Positions 27,473 to 35,268 of a DNA stretch of 64,000 nucleotides are shown piece after piece. The stretch's first letter is position 1. The number at the start of each line of letters is the position of its first letter. The stretch spans positions 1 through 64,000 of the forward strand of contig JANQFV010000028.1 in the NCBI GenBank assembly GCA_028277645.1. The letters run 5' to 3'. Position numbers and translations under genes: made by a program. The stretch is from Phycisphaerae bacterium. Lineage in GTDB: Bacteria; Planctomycetota; Phycisphaerae; UBA1845; Fen-1342. Below the pieces are notes generated by a model. That model was given only the letters and a program-made list of their open reading frames with translations, was not told where the DNA came from and searched no databases.

Positions 27473-27858
27473 ACGTTGTGGCGCACGGTATAGACCTTGT
27501 TCACTGCCCGCGTGTGCAACGCATGTGGGCGGACCACGCCGAGCGCTTCCTGAAGCGTATCTATACCCAGGCGGAGCGCGATTACTGTCTGGACTGCAAA
27601 GACCCGGTACCACGTTTGAGCGGTCGCTTCGCCGCCAAGGAAGCGGTGATGAAGGCGCTCGGCACCGGCTGGCGCGGGGGGATTGAGTTCGCAGACATCG
27701 AGACGCTGCCGGACCCGGTTGGCCGTCCCCTGCTGACGCTGCACGGCCGCAGTGCGGACCTGGCGCAGCAACTCGGCATCGCCACGTGGCTCGTCTCCAT
27801 CTCGCACAGCGGGGAGTACGCGACGGCTTCGGTGCTGGGCTTAAGCGTCACGCCGTAA
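27469..27858 (+). CDS. acpS: Holo-acyl-carrier-protein synthase
   Basis: This 129-residue phosphopantetheinyl transferase activates acyl carrier protein for fatty-acid synthesis. Family motifs are intact: HGIDLV with the metal-binding Asp near the N-terminus, RFAAKEAVMKALGTG with the second acidic ligand, and SISHSGEYA near the end. The ATG overlaps the preceding stop codon by four bases, so translation is probably coupled to the glycosyltransferase gene. Confidence 0.96.
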   Translation: MNVVAHGIDLVHCPRVQRMWADHAERFLKRIYTQAERDYCLDCKDPVPRLSGRFAAKEAVMKALGTGWRGGIEFADIETLPDPVGRPLLTLHGRSADLAQQLGIATWLVSISHSGEYATASVLGLSVTP

Positions 27859-27933
27859 TCTCCACCGGCCCCCAATTCACGGCCCCGCACCTGGCCCCGA
27901 TCTATCCGACTTGGTTTATCCGGTCTCGGCGGC

Positions 27934-29499
27934 CTACATCTTCTGCACGTGTTGCTCGTCCAGGATTTCACGCACAGTAATGAGCTTGATGATCCTGCCC
28001 GTTCGCTTGTGGAAGTTGGCACACTCTTGCTCAGCGTCGGCGGAATACGCAAACGCGACGAAGAAGCCGCGCTCGCGGTCTTCGCGCATCATCACCGCTT
28101 CGAACGCGTCGATATCGGATCGGCCGACCTTATCCTTCTGCTTGACCTGGATCGGGTACCAGGCATCCATGAACTGCTCGAACGCCGGCGTATCGCCCTT
28201 CTTCGTGCTCGGCTTCGATGGTATGGACGACACCGGGAAGATGCGGCCGTCGATGCCCATGTCGCCGACCTGCGTCTTGTTGGGGATGCCGCCCAGGGCG
28301 ATGACCGCCCAGTTCTCAAACTCGAACGGCGGGATCTGCCGCAGCTTCTCCTCGGTCCACGGCAGGTCGCGGACGACGAAGCCGCGTCCCGCCCGCCAGA
28401 GGGCCTCGTCCTCGCGAATCTTGCACACGTCGCGGAGCCGCTTGGCCATCACGCGGCAAGCGGTGGGGCTGATGTCGATACCGATCCACTGCCGACCGAG
28501 GTTCTCGGCGGCAACCAGCGCCGTGCCGCACCCGCAGAACGCGTCGAGGACGATGTCGTTGGCGTTGCTGCTGGCGGCGACGATGCGATCGAGCAGAGCG
28601 ACGGGCTTCTGAGTCGGGTAGCCGAGGCGTTCGGACGCTTGGGAGTTCACCGGCGGAATGTCGGTCCACATGGTGTCGATGGGACGACCTTCTTGCTCGT
28701 CCAGGTATCGCTTGAATCGCGGGACGGCACCGGGCCTCGGCTGTACTACGAGCCCCCGGTCGTAAGCCTCCTGCATCCTCTCCTTCGTCCAACGCCACAC
28801 TCGCTTCACGCCCAAGAATTCGTAGGTCAGATTGGGCCGGTCTGGGTTCGGGTTTATCAGGTTGTCGAGCTGATAGCGCCGTCCGTCGGGGTCACGGTGC
28901 GAGTACTTCGACGCGGTCTTTTCGTCGAGGTTGTCGGGATCATACTTGATGTACGGGCGATTGAACGTCACCGGCTCGCCGCCACCGTAGTAGAGAATCG
29001 TATCGTGGTTGTTCGGAAAGCCTGTGAACGCCAGCCCTTTGGCGAACGTCCGTCGCCAGATGATCTCGCTTTGGAAGCTGTTCTGCCCGAAGATCTGATC
29101 AAGCATCACACGGACGTAAGCATTGGCGTGCCAGTCGCAGTGGTAGTAGAAACTGCCGGTCTTCTTCAGCACGCGGGCCAGTTCGACGCAGCGGGGCCGC
29201 ATGTAGTCGATGTACGCCTGCGTGGAGGCGTGCCGGTCCTCGAACGCCCGCGTCTCCTTCGTTTCGCCCCAGAAAACCTCGTAGTTGCGGTTGCTGTTGA
29301 ACGGCGGGTCGATGTAGATCAGGTCCACGCAGCCATCGGGCAGCTTGCGAAGCTGATCCAGACAGTCGCCGCAGTAGACAACTCGCGTATCCACGAGTGC
29401 TGACGCCCGCCCGCGACGACCCGCCGGCGGCGCTCCGACAGCCTTAGCAGCGGTTCCCTTCCGGGCGGGACGTCTGCCCGATGTGCGTTTGCGTACCAT
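27934..29499 (-). CDS. DNA methyltransferase fused to Mrr-like nuclease domain
   Basis: This is a 521-residue two-domain protein. After a basic N-terminal lead comes a beta-class methyltransferase (about 38-360): catalytic motif IV IDPPFNSN (64-67 is DPPF), a middle target-recognition region, then motif I FCGCGT (321-326) and VGIDISPTA-like IGIDISP. A second domain (about 380-521) has FENWAVIALGG, GDMGIDGRI (Asp417) and YPIQVKQKDK (Gln451, Lys453), the D-QxK layout of Mrr-type restriction nucleases. N6-adenine or N4-cytosine specificity cannot be settled from DPPF alone. It is the last of three closely packed genes. Modification and cleavage in one chain suggests a type IIG-like or modification-dependent enzyme. 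Confidence 0.9.
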   Translation of the reverse strand: MVRKRTSGRRPARKGTAAKAVGAPPAGRRGRASALVDTRVVYCGDCLDQLRKLPDGCVDLIYIDPPFNSNRNYEVFWGETKETRAFEDRHASTQAYIDYMRPRCVELARVLKKTGSFYYHCDWHANAYVRVMLDQIFGQNSFQSEIIWRRTFAKGLAFTGFPNNHDTILYYGGGEPVTFNRPYIKYDPDNLDEKTASKYSHRDPDGRRYQLDNLINPNPDRPNLTYEFLGVKRVWRWTKERMQEAYDRGLVVQPRPGAVPRFKRYLDEQEGRPIDTMWTDIPPVNSQASERLGYPTQKPVALLDRIVAASSNANDIVLDAFCGCGTALVAAENLGRQWIGIDISPTACRVMAKRLRDVCKIREDEALWRAGRGFVVRDLPWTEEKLRQIPPFEFENWAVIALGGIPNKTQVGDMGIDGRIFPVSSIPSKPSTKKGDTPAFEQFMDAWYPIQVKQKDKVGRSDIDAFEAVMMREDRERGFFVAFAYSADAEQECANFHKRTGRIIKLITVREILDEQHVQKM

Positions 29500-29534
29500 G
29501 GCTTTAGTTTATCCAGGAGCCGCGCGTCCAACCA

Positions 29535-30191
29535 TCAGGCCGCAGTCTCGTCTGACTGAAAAGGACGGTGCGAACGCAGATCTTCCAACTGGCGGCTGAC
29601 TCGTTCCTGCTCCTCGCGCAGTGAACGCAGCACATCCTCGACCTCTGGCGTTGCTCCCCGCGCATCCAGGTCTTTGGTCAAAAGCTCGATTCGCTGCCGG
29701 TTTCGATTGAATGCCTCCCGTACCTCGGACTCTTCTCGGGCCAGCGCACGGCGGATATCGATAAGCTGCTTGCGATTGAGTCTGATCTTGTCGATCGTAT
29801 ATCGTCCCGCCGGCGTCAGCGCACGCAGCCAACAGAAATCCCCCGTGTTGGGGTGACGCGAGATTCGCACGTGGTCGTCCGGATCATCCTCGCACGGATC
29901 GACGAATCGGAGACCGCGGGCATCCTGCTCCGTGGTCGGCCAGTGGTTCGATTTGCTCCCGTTGCAGAGGCGGCACGTGTAATAAAGGTTCCCCCATTCC
30001 TTCTCCAGGTGCTTGAATTCGGGCCGGCTCCACGGCCGGAAGTGGTCCACTTCCATGGCATCGTATCCGCCCATCACCTCCTCGTGCGAGATGCAATACG
30101 CGCAGCGGGATCGAAAGAGCGGTTGCAGGTAGGGCTTGTAGTCTCGGTACTTGCTGACTGGTCCAGGATCCGCATACCGAACGATCTTCAT
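29535..30191 (-). CDS. HNH endonuclease
   Basis: This 218-residue protein has the Cys-type HNH fold: CAYC (30-33), the catalytic-site stretch EVDHFRPW (about 47-54) and CRLCN (73-77), as in HNH nucleases of the McrA/TIGR02646 kind used in restriction and retron or Septu systems. The C-terminal 90 residues are charged and helical, probably a coiled coil (about 165-210). It starts 16 bases after the stop of the large methyltransferase gene and ends 35 bases before the methyltransferase-nuclease gene, so all three form one operon. No PtuA-like ATPase is present. Confidence 0.92.
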   Translation of the reverse strand: MKIVRYADPGPVSKYRDYKPYLQPLFRSRCAYCISHEEVMGGYDAMEVDHFRPWSRPEFKHLEKEWGNLYYTCRLCNGSKSNHWPTTEQDARGLRFVDPCEDDPDDHVRISRHPNTGDFCWLRALTPAGRYTIDKIRLNRKQLIDIRRALAREESEVREAFNRNRQRIELLTKDLDARGATPEVEDVLRSLREEQERVSRQLEDLRSHRPFQSDETAA

Positions 30192-30207
30192 TCAGCGGTA
30201 CCCCCGC

Positions 30208-32967
30208 TCACGTAAGGTCTACCAGTTTGTTGCCGATCTTGTCGATTCTCTCACGCGACGCCCGCTGCTCAGCTTCGCGCGCCGTCAGCCAGGATTCGTC
30301 CGGCGGTTGGGCGGCGTAATCGCTGCCGTCCATCTCGGCCTCGAGCCAGTGCAGCTCATCGCATTCGGCGGCGTCCAACTCCGATTGCAACCGCTTGTCC
30401 ACCAAGGCGTCATAGCGTGACCGCACTTCGGGCGACACGTCCGTGGTTCCATCACACAGAAACCGCTGGTAGGTGTCACTCAGGTACACGTAAAGCGGGA
30501 CGCAGGCCTTGAAGTCGTCGGGGTAGTAGCCCGAGAAGCGGCCGGGCACGCCGGGACGGACCTTGCCCGAGAACAGATCCAGCAGCTTCCGTTCGGCCCT
30601 GGCCGGCAGGTCGTAGAGCCGCAACACTTCCGCGTCCATGCGCATGATCAGCCGGTGGAGCGTGGCCCGATCTACCCTGTTCTGAGTCTCTGGGCCGGAG
30701 AACAGCGGCATGGCATCCGCGTTGCTCGAATCGTCACCGAATCGACGAGCCGCGTCCAGGTACTCATGTGCGGCTTGCGTTACGCGTCGCACGCCATCCG
30801 CGTCGAAACGCGGAATCGGCAACTCACGCAGGTCGCCATCCTGGATATTGCGCTTGAGAGAGTGCGTGAAGGCGTAGGCATTCGCTAGCGGCGAACAGCA
30901 GAGAGCGAAAACGTATTCCAGAGAATGTGTACCCCGGTCCTTTGGTCGCACCGCAAAGAAGTTACTCGCAAAGGGCCGCCCGTCCTTGTCGATGAAAGGC
31001 CTCAGCCTCCATATCCAGCGGGCAGGGTTGCGTGGCACTAGTACCTGCGGCAAACCGACATCGCGACCAAGCCCCGGCCGCCGTATGACTTCGACCGCCA
31101 GATTGAGATCGGACAATTCTGGTTGAGCGTGCAGCATCCAGTCACCACGGCTCCGTGCCCAACCCTCAGTGCTCCCGGGAAAGGACTCGCCCTCGATCGT
31201 CTTCGAGCCTCGCGGTCGTCCTTCACAATCGTGCCGCTCCCGTTTCACGCGCCTGTAGGAAATTCCCTGTCCGACATCGGCAATATCGGAGAGCGTCGGA
31301 TAGCCGCGTAGCCACGACCATATCTCTTCGCTCAATTCCGGAACCCAAAGCACGCACTCCTCACGCTCGGCAAACTCGCTCTGCCGCACGTTGCGATCTG
31401 ACGGGAAATCGTACCGCCCCTTAAAGCCCTCGCGTTCGTCTTCGCGAACGCGCTTGCACCTGACCAGCGTTGACGGCGTACCGGTCCGCGCCAGCCGGCG
31501 TCCTAGCAGGATGCCGCACTCGTGATCGGCGAACGTGAACAGCCCATCCGGGAGAAGAGAGACTTCGGCCAGTTGGCAGTTTTCAGCAACCCACCGCCGG
31601 AAAGCAACAAGTCGCTTGTTGGTCAGACCCTTGCTGTGCAGCACTCCCGCCGGCACAACCACGCCGAAGACCGCGCCCGCGGGGAGGTGCGGCAGCGTGC
31701 CCTCGAGGAGTCGCAACGCCTGGCCACTCCGGTACGGCGGGTTAGCCAGGAGCAGGCGACACTGCTGCGCCGTGTGCTCAAGCGTGTCCGCTGCGAACAT
31801 GTCGCCCTCGTGCAATCCATCCCAGCCGTCGGGATTTGGCACGTCCGCCACGGTGAGCGACAGGCGCGCTATTTCCAGGGCGAACGAATCCTTCTCGATC
31901 CCCCTGAGCCGCTCCCGGAAGAACACACTCAACTCATCAGGGCTCCTGCCCAAGTCGAAGTTGCGCAGCAGGCGCATGGTCGCCACGAGAAACGGAGCGT
32001 GGCCACAACCCGGCTCGAACACGCGCAACTGGGCGGGGTCGAGCTTCTCGATCCAGGGCGCCAACTGCCAGACGATGTAGTCCACCAGATACGACGGCGT
32101 GCTGTGCGTGCCCAGCAGTTCGCGCGTCGCCTTGGTGACGAGCGCTTGCTCGTAGACGTCCGCCAATGCCTCGGTGGTCAGGTTTCGCAGGCTGCTCAGG
32201 CCGCGGAACATCGCCGCAACTTGCTCCAGCGCGTCGCGTCGCTCGGCGCCGCCGACTTTGGCCCCCTCCCGTGATCCGTAGTGCTTCTGGACCCGTCGAA
32301 ACACGTCATCCAGATTGTTGAGCCGTAGCGACTTGAAGCCCGGGACGTCTTTGTCCTGCAGTACCTTGCCCGCCAGAAGCCGGAAGGTCGATTTGACGAT
32401 CCACTCACGCTGCACAGGCTTGAGGCCAGCGTCGCGTGGGAAGACACCTCGCAGGATCAGTGCGGCCTCGGTAACTTTCTCCGTGAGCTTCTCGCTAATC
32501 TGCCCCTCCGCAAAGGGAAGCAGCCCGGCGTCGACGAACTCCAACTGGCGGCCGCTGCCGGGAATGCGCCCGAGCGTCTTGGCATCGTAGATACGTCCAG
32601 GGGTGAGGTCGGCCTGATGCTCGCGAAAGAAGTCGGGAATCTGTTCAGGCGTGAGTCCACGCTCCTTCAGTTCCACCGTCTCCGGTCCTGGCTTCCACAC
32701 TTGTAGCCGATCACCCAGGCAGGCGAAGACCACCGGCGCCCCGAACTCCCGGCAGGCCAGCACCTCCGATTGGGGATCTCGATTCCGACAGTCAATTGCG
32801 GCGATGCAGGCGGAGCGGGCATCGAACGGCCGATGAGCAAACGCGGCCAAGCCGACGGACCTGTCGGCCGCGAATACGTAGTCCCGCAGGACGAGGTCGC
32901 GCGCGTAGCCGCAGCAGTTGAGCAGGTGCTGTTTGAGGGCTGAGGGCCGTACTGGAGAACCTGCCAT
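30208..32967 (-). CDS. Eco57I-like N6-adenine DNA methyltransferase
   Basis: This 919-residue protein is of type IIG/Eco57I shape. An N-terminal domain (about 1-200, with RPFDARSACIAAIDCRN) precedes a helical region. The gamma-class methyltransferase core follows: motif X region HSTPSYLVDYIV (about 288-299), motif I FEPGCG (317-322) and motif IV LANPPYRS (NPPY 409-412), which marks N6-adenine methylation. A C-terminal target-recognition region has LANAYAFTH and DLRELPIPRF. I could not find a convincing PD-(D/E)xK triad in the N-terminal domain by eye, so cleavage may come from the HNH partner. It is the first gene of the cassette. Confidence 0.9.
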   Translation of the reverse strand: MAGSPVRPSALKQHLLNCCGYARDLVLRDYVFAADRSVGLAAFAHRPFDARSACIAAIDCRNRDPQSEVLACREFGAPVVFACLGDRLQVWKPGPETVELKERGLTPEQIPDFFREHQADLTPGRIYDAKTLGRIPGSGRQLEFVDAGLLPFAEGQISEKLTEKVTEAALILRGVFPRDAGLKPVQREWIVKSTFRLLAGKVLQDKDVPGFKSLRLNNLDDVFRRVQKHYGSREGAKVGGAERRDALEQVAAMFRGLSSLRNLTTEALADVYEQALVTKATRELLGTHSTPSYLVDYIVWQLAPWIEKLDPAQLRVFEPGCGHAPFLVATMRLLRNFDLGRSPDELSVFFRERLRGIEKDSFALEIARLSLTVADVPNPDGWDGLHEGDMFAADTLEHTAQQCRLLLANPPYRSGQALRLLEGTLPHLPAGAVFGVVVPAGVLHSKGLTNKRLVAFRRWVAENCQLAEVSLLPDGLFTFADHECGILLGRRLARTGTPSTLVRCKRVREDEREGFKGRYDFPSDRNVRQSEFAEREECVLWVPELSEEIWSWLRGYPTLSDIADVGQGISYRRVKRERHDCEGRPRGSKTIEGESFPGSTEGWARSRGDWMLHAQPELSDLNLAVEVIRRPGLGRDVGLPQVLVPRNPARWIWRLRPFIDKDGRPFASNFFAVRPKDRGTHSLEYVFALCCSPLANAYAFTHSLKRNIQDGDLRELPIPRFDADGVRRVTQAAHEYLDAARRFGDDSSNADAMPLFSGPETQNRVDRATLHRLIMRMDAEVLRLYDLPARAERKLLDLFSGKVRPGVPGRFSGYYPDDFKACVPLYVYLSDTYQRFLCDGTTDVSPEVRSRYDALVDKRLQSELDAAECDELHWLEAEMDGSDYAAQPPDESWLTAREAEQRASRERIDKIGNKLVDLT

Positions 32968-33700
32968 GCGTGTTTCCGCCCACGTCTGCCGCGTTGCTGA
33001 CCGGGCGAGGCGCCCGCAAGAGGCTGGATTGTACTGCCGGCACCGCCCTCTTCAACCTGCGCAGTGCCCCTGGACCGACGAGGTCACGCAAATGCAGTCA
33101 CGACTTCTGCTCAGAAACGACCTTGACGCTATCATCAGAGCCCGTAACGGGGCGGAACTGTTCAACTTGGGTTAGAGCCGGCCGCTCGCCGTTATCATGC
33201 CGCGCCGCCGCCGCTGCGGTGTTGCCGCGCCAAGGTGCGAAAAAGGGCGCATGATCTAACGAACGCCGCTCCAGCCCGCCAATCACGCCGCCTGCGCTTG
33301 ACTGCGACTACCGCGCGTACATGCTCCTGTTATGTCCACATCCACGCCCACCCTCCGATCGGCGGCGCCGTCCTTCCCACCGCCGTTCCCCACACACTGG
33401 ATTACCCGCTACGCCCCTGCCGCCACGCACGCGTTCTTACCCGCGCACGTTTCTTGCACCTGGAGCACCAAGAGTATCAAACCCTGTGGGCGCATCTTGA
33501 GACTCTTGATACCCTTCCCCGCCCCGCGGACGAATCGTCGTTCTTATGGGATGTTCGTTCCGGGCGTGCGGATCAGTCACCAGGTAGGCCGGCTTTCCGC
33601 CGACGCGCGTGCGACGTGCCGGAAGTGCCGCTCGGCGTCATGCTGCCTGCGTCGGCCGCTGGAGACCGGCACTACGCGCTTGCTCTCCACGTCGACGACG
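32968..33700. other. 733-base gap without a supported gene
   Basis: The gap lies between the defence-like cassette, which it precedes, and the B12-domain gene. Open frames here (for example plus strand 33235-33885) have His/Pro/Arg-rich compositions typical of shadow reading, no ribosome binding site and no family resemblance. The stretch 33290-33600 has unusual Pro- and His-codon-rich composition and could be a decayed gene. It should contain the promoter of the cassette. Confidence 0.5.
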
Positions 33701-34429
33701 CTACGCGTCCGCGGTGGCTACCAGGGCCTGCTCGCGACGACGGCGACGACGCTTCTTCACGATACCGAGGCGCGGTGCGTTGGGGGTACGCGGCGGTAGC
33801 TCGTTGGCTGTTTCCAGTACCTCGCGCGGATGCTCGCCGCAGGCGTCGGCGCCGATTTCCCGCCACAGACCGTCGGCGCGATTGAAGATCCCGCCGGTAA
33901 CTACGACGTTCATGTACGGACACACACCTACATCACGGATGCGCTCGATCAAGGCACGCGTGTTTGGCACGGCCTCGGGATGGGCCCCGAAGATCAAGAG
34001 CACTTCGGGATTATGCTGCCCCACCATGGCGAGCACTTCGTCATCCGGCACACCACCGCCAACGAAGAACACCTCCCACCCGTTCGCCTGGAACAGATCG
34101 GCCAGGATCTGCGCCCCGAGTTCTTCGTGTGCGCCGTCCGCCGATGCGACCAGCGCGCGTTTTCCCGTCCGCTCATCCCGCGGCAACTGCGCCTGAAGCT
34201 GGTCGGCAATCGTACGGTTGATTCTGCACGCCATGTGTTCGACTGCGGTGTTTATGCGGTCGTCACGATAGAGGCGTTCGATCTGATTCATCGCCGGCCA
34301 GACGACATCGCACACGATGTCCTGCGGCGCTGTCCCCGTGCGACAGGCGTCTGCGACCAGATCGAAACACTCGGCGCGGCGACCGGCCAGCAGCGGCTGG
34401 AGATAACGGATCAGGAACGGTTCGGGCAT
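33701..34429 (-). CDS. B12-binding-domain protein with basic tail
   Basis: This 242-residue protein has an N-terminal helical cap (about 1-85, YLQPLLAGRRAECFDLV) and a Rossmann-like cobalamin-binding domain (about 90-215, RALVASADGAHEELGAQIL, then VFFVGGGVPDDEVLAMV and VVVTGGIFN). This is the layout of corrinoid proteins and B12 light sensors. The usual DxHxxG loop is irregular here: DGAHEELG has one extra residue between His101 and Gly. The C-terminus carries KKRRRRRR and may bind nucleic acid or membranes. The ATG at 34429 fits the cap start. No methyltransferase partner is adjacent, so a sensory role is more likely. Confidence 0.85.
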   Translation of the reverse strand: MPEPFLIRYLQPLLAGRRAECFDLVADACRTGTAPQDIVCDVVWPAMNQIERLYRDDRINTAVEHMACRINRTIADQLQAQLPRDERTGKRALVASADGAHEELGAQILADLFQANGWEVFFVGGGVPDDEVLAMVGQHNPEVLLIFGAHPEAVPNTRALIERIRDVGVCPYMNVVVTGGIFNRADGLWREIGADACGEHPREVLETANELPPRTPNAPRLGIVKKRRRRRREQALVATADA

Positions 34430-34981
34430 GGATGAGACCTCTGTAACTACCGCACCCGTCGGTGGCTGCGTCCACGCACACTGTCCACCGGGACGACGAC
34501 GGGGCTGGGGCCTTGGTCGCAGCATCCATGCCGCTAGTTGCAGGGAGTACGCTCGATTGCACGCCGATGGCGACCCGCCGGGCGAACCACACTGTGCGTG
34601 CTTGCTGCTGCGTATCGGGCAGCCCGATCAACCCGCTTTAGAGCACCAATTACAGCTCCACCCAACGGATCGGTAGTACCCGGACCCGCGATGAGCCATT
34701 GCGGCCCGGAAGCCAAACGCCGCGCGGCGAACTCATGGTTTCTCGGAACTCGCGGCGACGGACCGAATTCTGGAGTCCGGGCACCCGCTGCGCGTAAGGC
34801 ACGAACTGCGCAATCATCGCGTAGATCGGCACATGCCACGTTCCCGCTGGGTTGACAGGCGGTCTGGACGGCGTACCGTACGGCACGAAACGGATGCCGC
34901 GCTGCGACCGCCTGGAAGATCGAATTGACTGGCAGTCCACATCACGTGGGCGCCGAACGGTGTGCAACAAGGAGTAACCCA
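34430..34981. other. Divergent intergenic region, 552 bases
   Basis: The region lies between the B12-domain gene and a small membrane protein gene. TTGACA at 34853 and TTGACT at 34925 are possible -35 elements for the right-hand gene, but I see no matching -10 that convinces. A minus-strand frame ending at 34650 was considered and not accepted. No RNA gene was recognised. Confidence 0.45.
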
Positions 34982-35179
34982 ATGATGAAGCTGTATCGAT
35001 TCCGCATCGCAAAGTCGCTCGTGGCACTATCCTGCGGCGGAACCACATGCGGCATCCTGCAAGGTCTTGGTATGGTGAACTTTGCGTCACTGTTCACGAG
35101 CCTGCTGGCCACTTGGCTGGCGGCGATCGTGACGGTGCTGCTAGGCGGTGACGCGAGCACGCTGCTCGGGACGATGTGA
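34982..35179 (+). CDS. Small hydrophobic protein, 65 residues
   Basis: This is a small protein whose ATG (34982; a second follows at 34985) is preceded by AAGGAG. It begins MMKLYRFRIAKSLVALSCGG, has a Cys pair (CGGTTC), then a hydrophobic segment (about 35-58). It probably sits in the membrane or is an export substrate. I do not recognise a named family. The trigger factor gene follows 89 bases downstream. Confidence 0.65.
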   Translation: MMKLYRFRIAKSLVALSCGGTTCGILQGLGMVNFASLFTSLLATWLAAIVTVLLGGDASTLLGTM

Positions 35180-35268
35180 AGTCGCCGGCTCGGGTATCAT
35201 CCGCTGCCTGACCAGATTGCCGGCGGCGCTGTGTCCAGCCGGCCTAATCCTGACCGGGAGAACGTGGA

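Noticed and set aside
27949-29403. 484-codon plus-strand frame opposite the methyltransferase-nuclease gene
   Set aside because: The minus strand carries intact DPPF, motif I and QVK. The plus frame has no recognisable family and is a by-product of high GC.
29535-30191. Septu (PtuAB) defence system
   Set aside because: The HNH protein resembles PtuB-type nucleases, but no PtuA-like ATPase is adjacent; both neighbours are DNA methyltransferases.
33235-33885. 216-codon plus-strand frame in the gap before the defence-like cassette
   Set aside because: It partly overlaps the B12-domain gene antisense, has no ribosome binding site and shows low-complexity Arg/His/Pro composition.
34650-35090. 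146-codon minus-strand frame with repeated FVPY motifs
   Set aside because: It overlaps the better supported small gene at 34982, lacks a ribosome binding site and resembles nothing; the repeat is too short to support coding.
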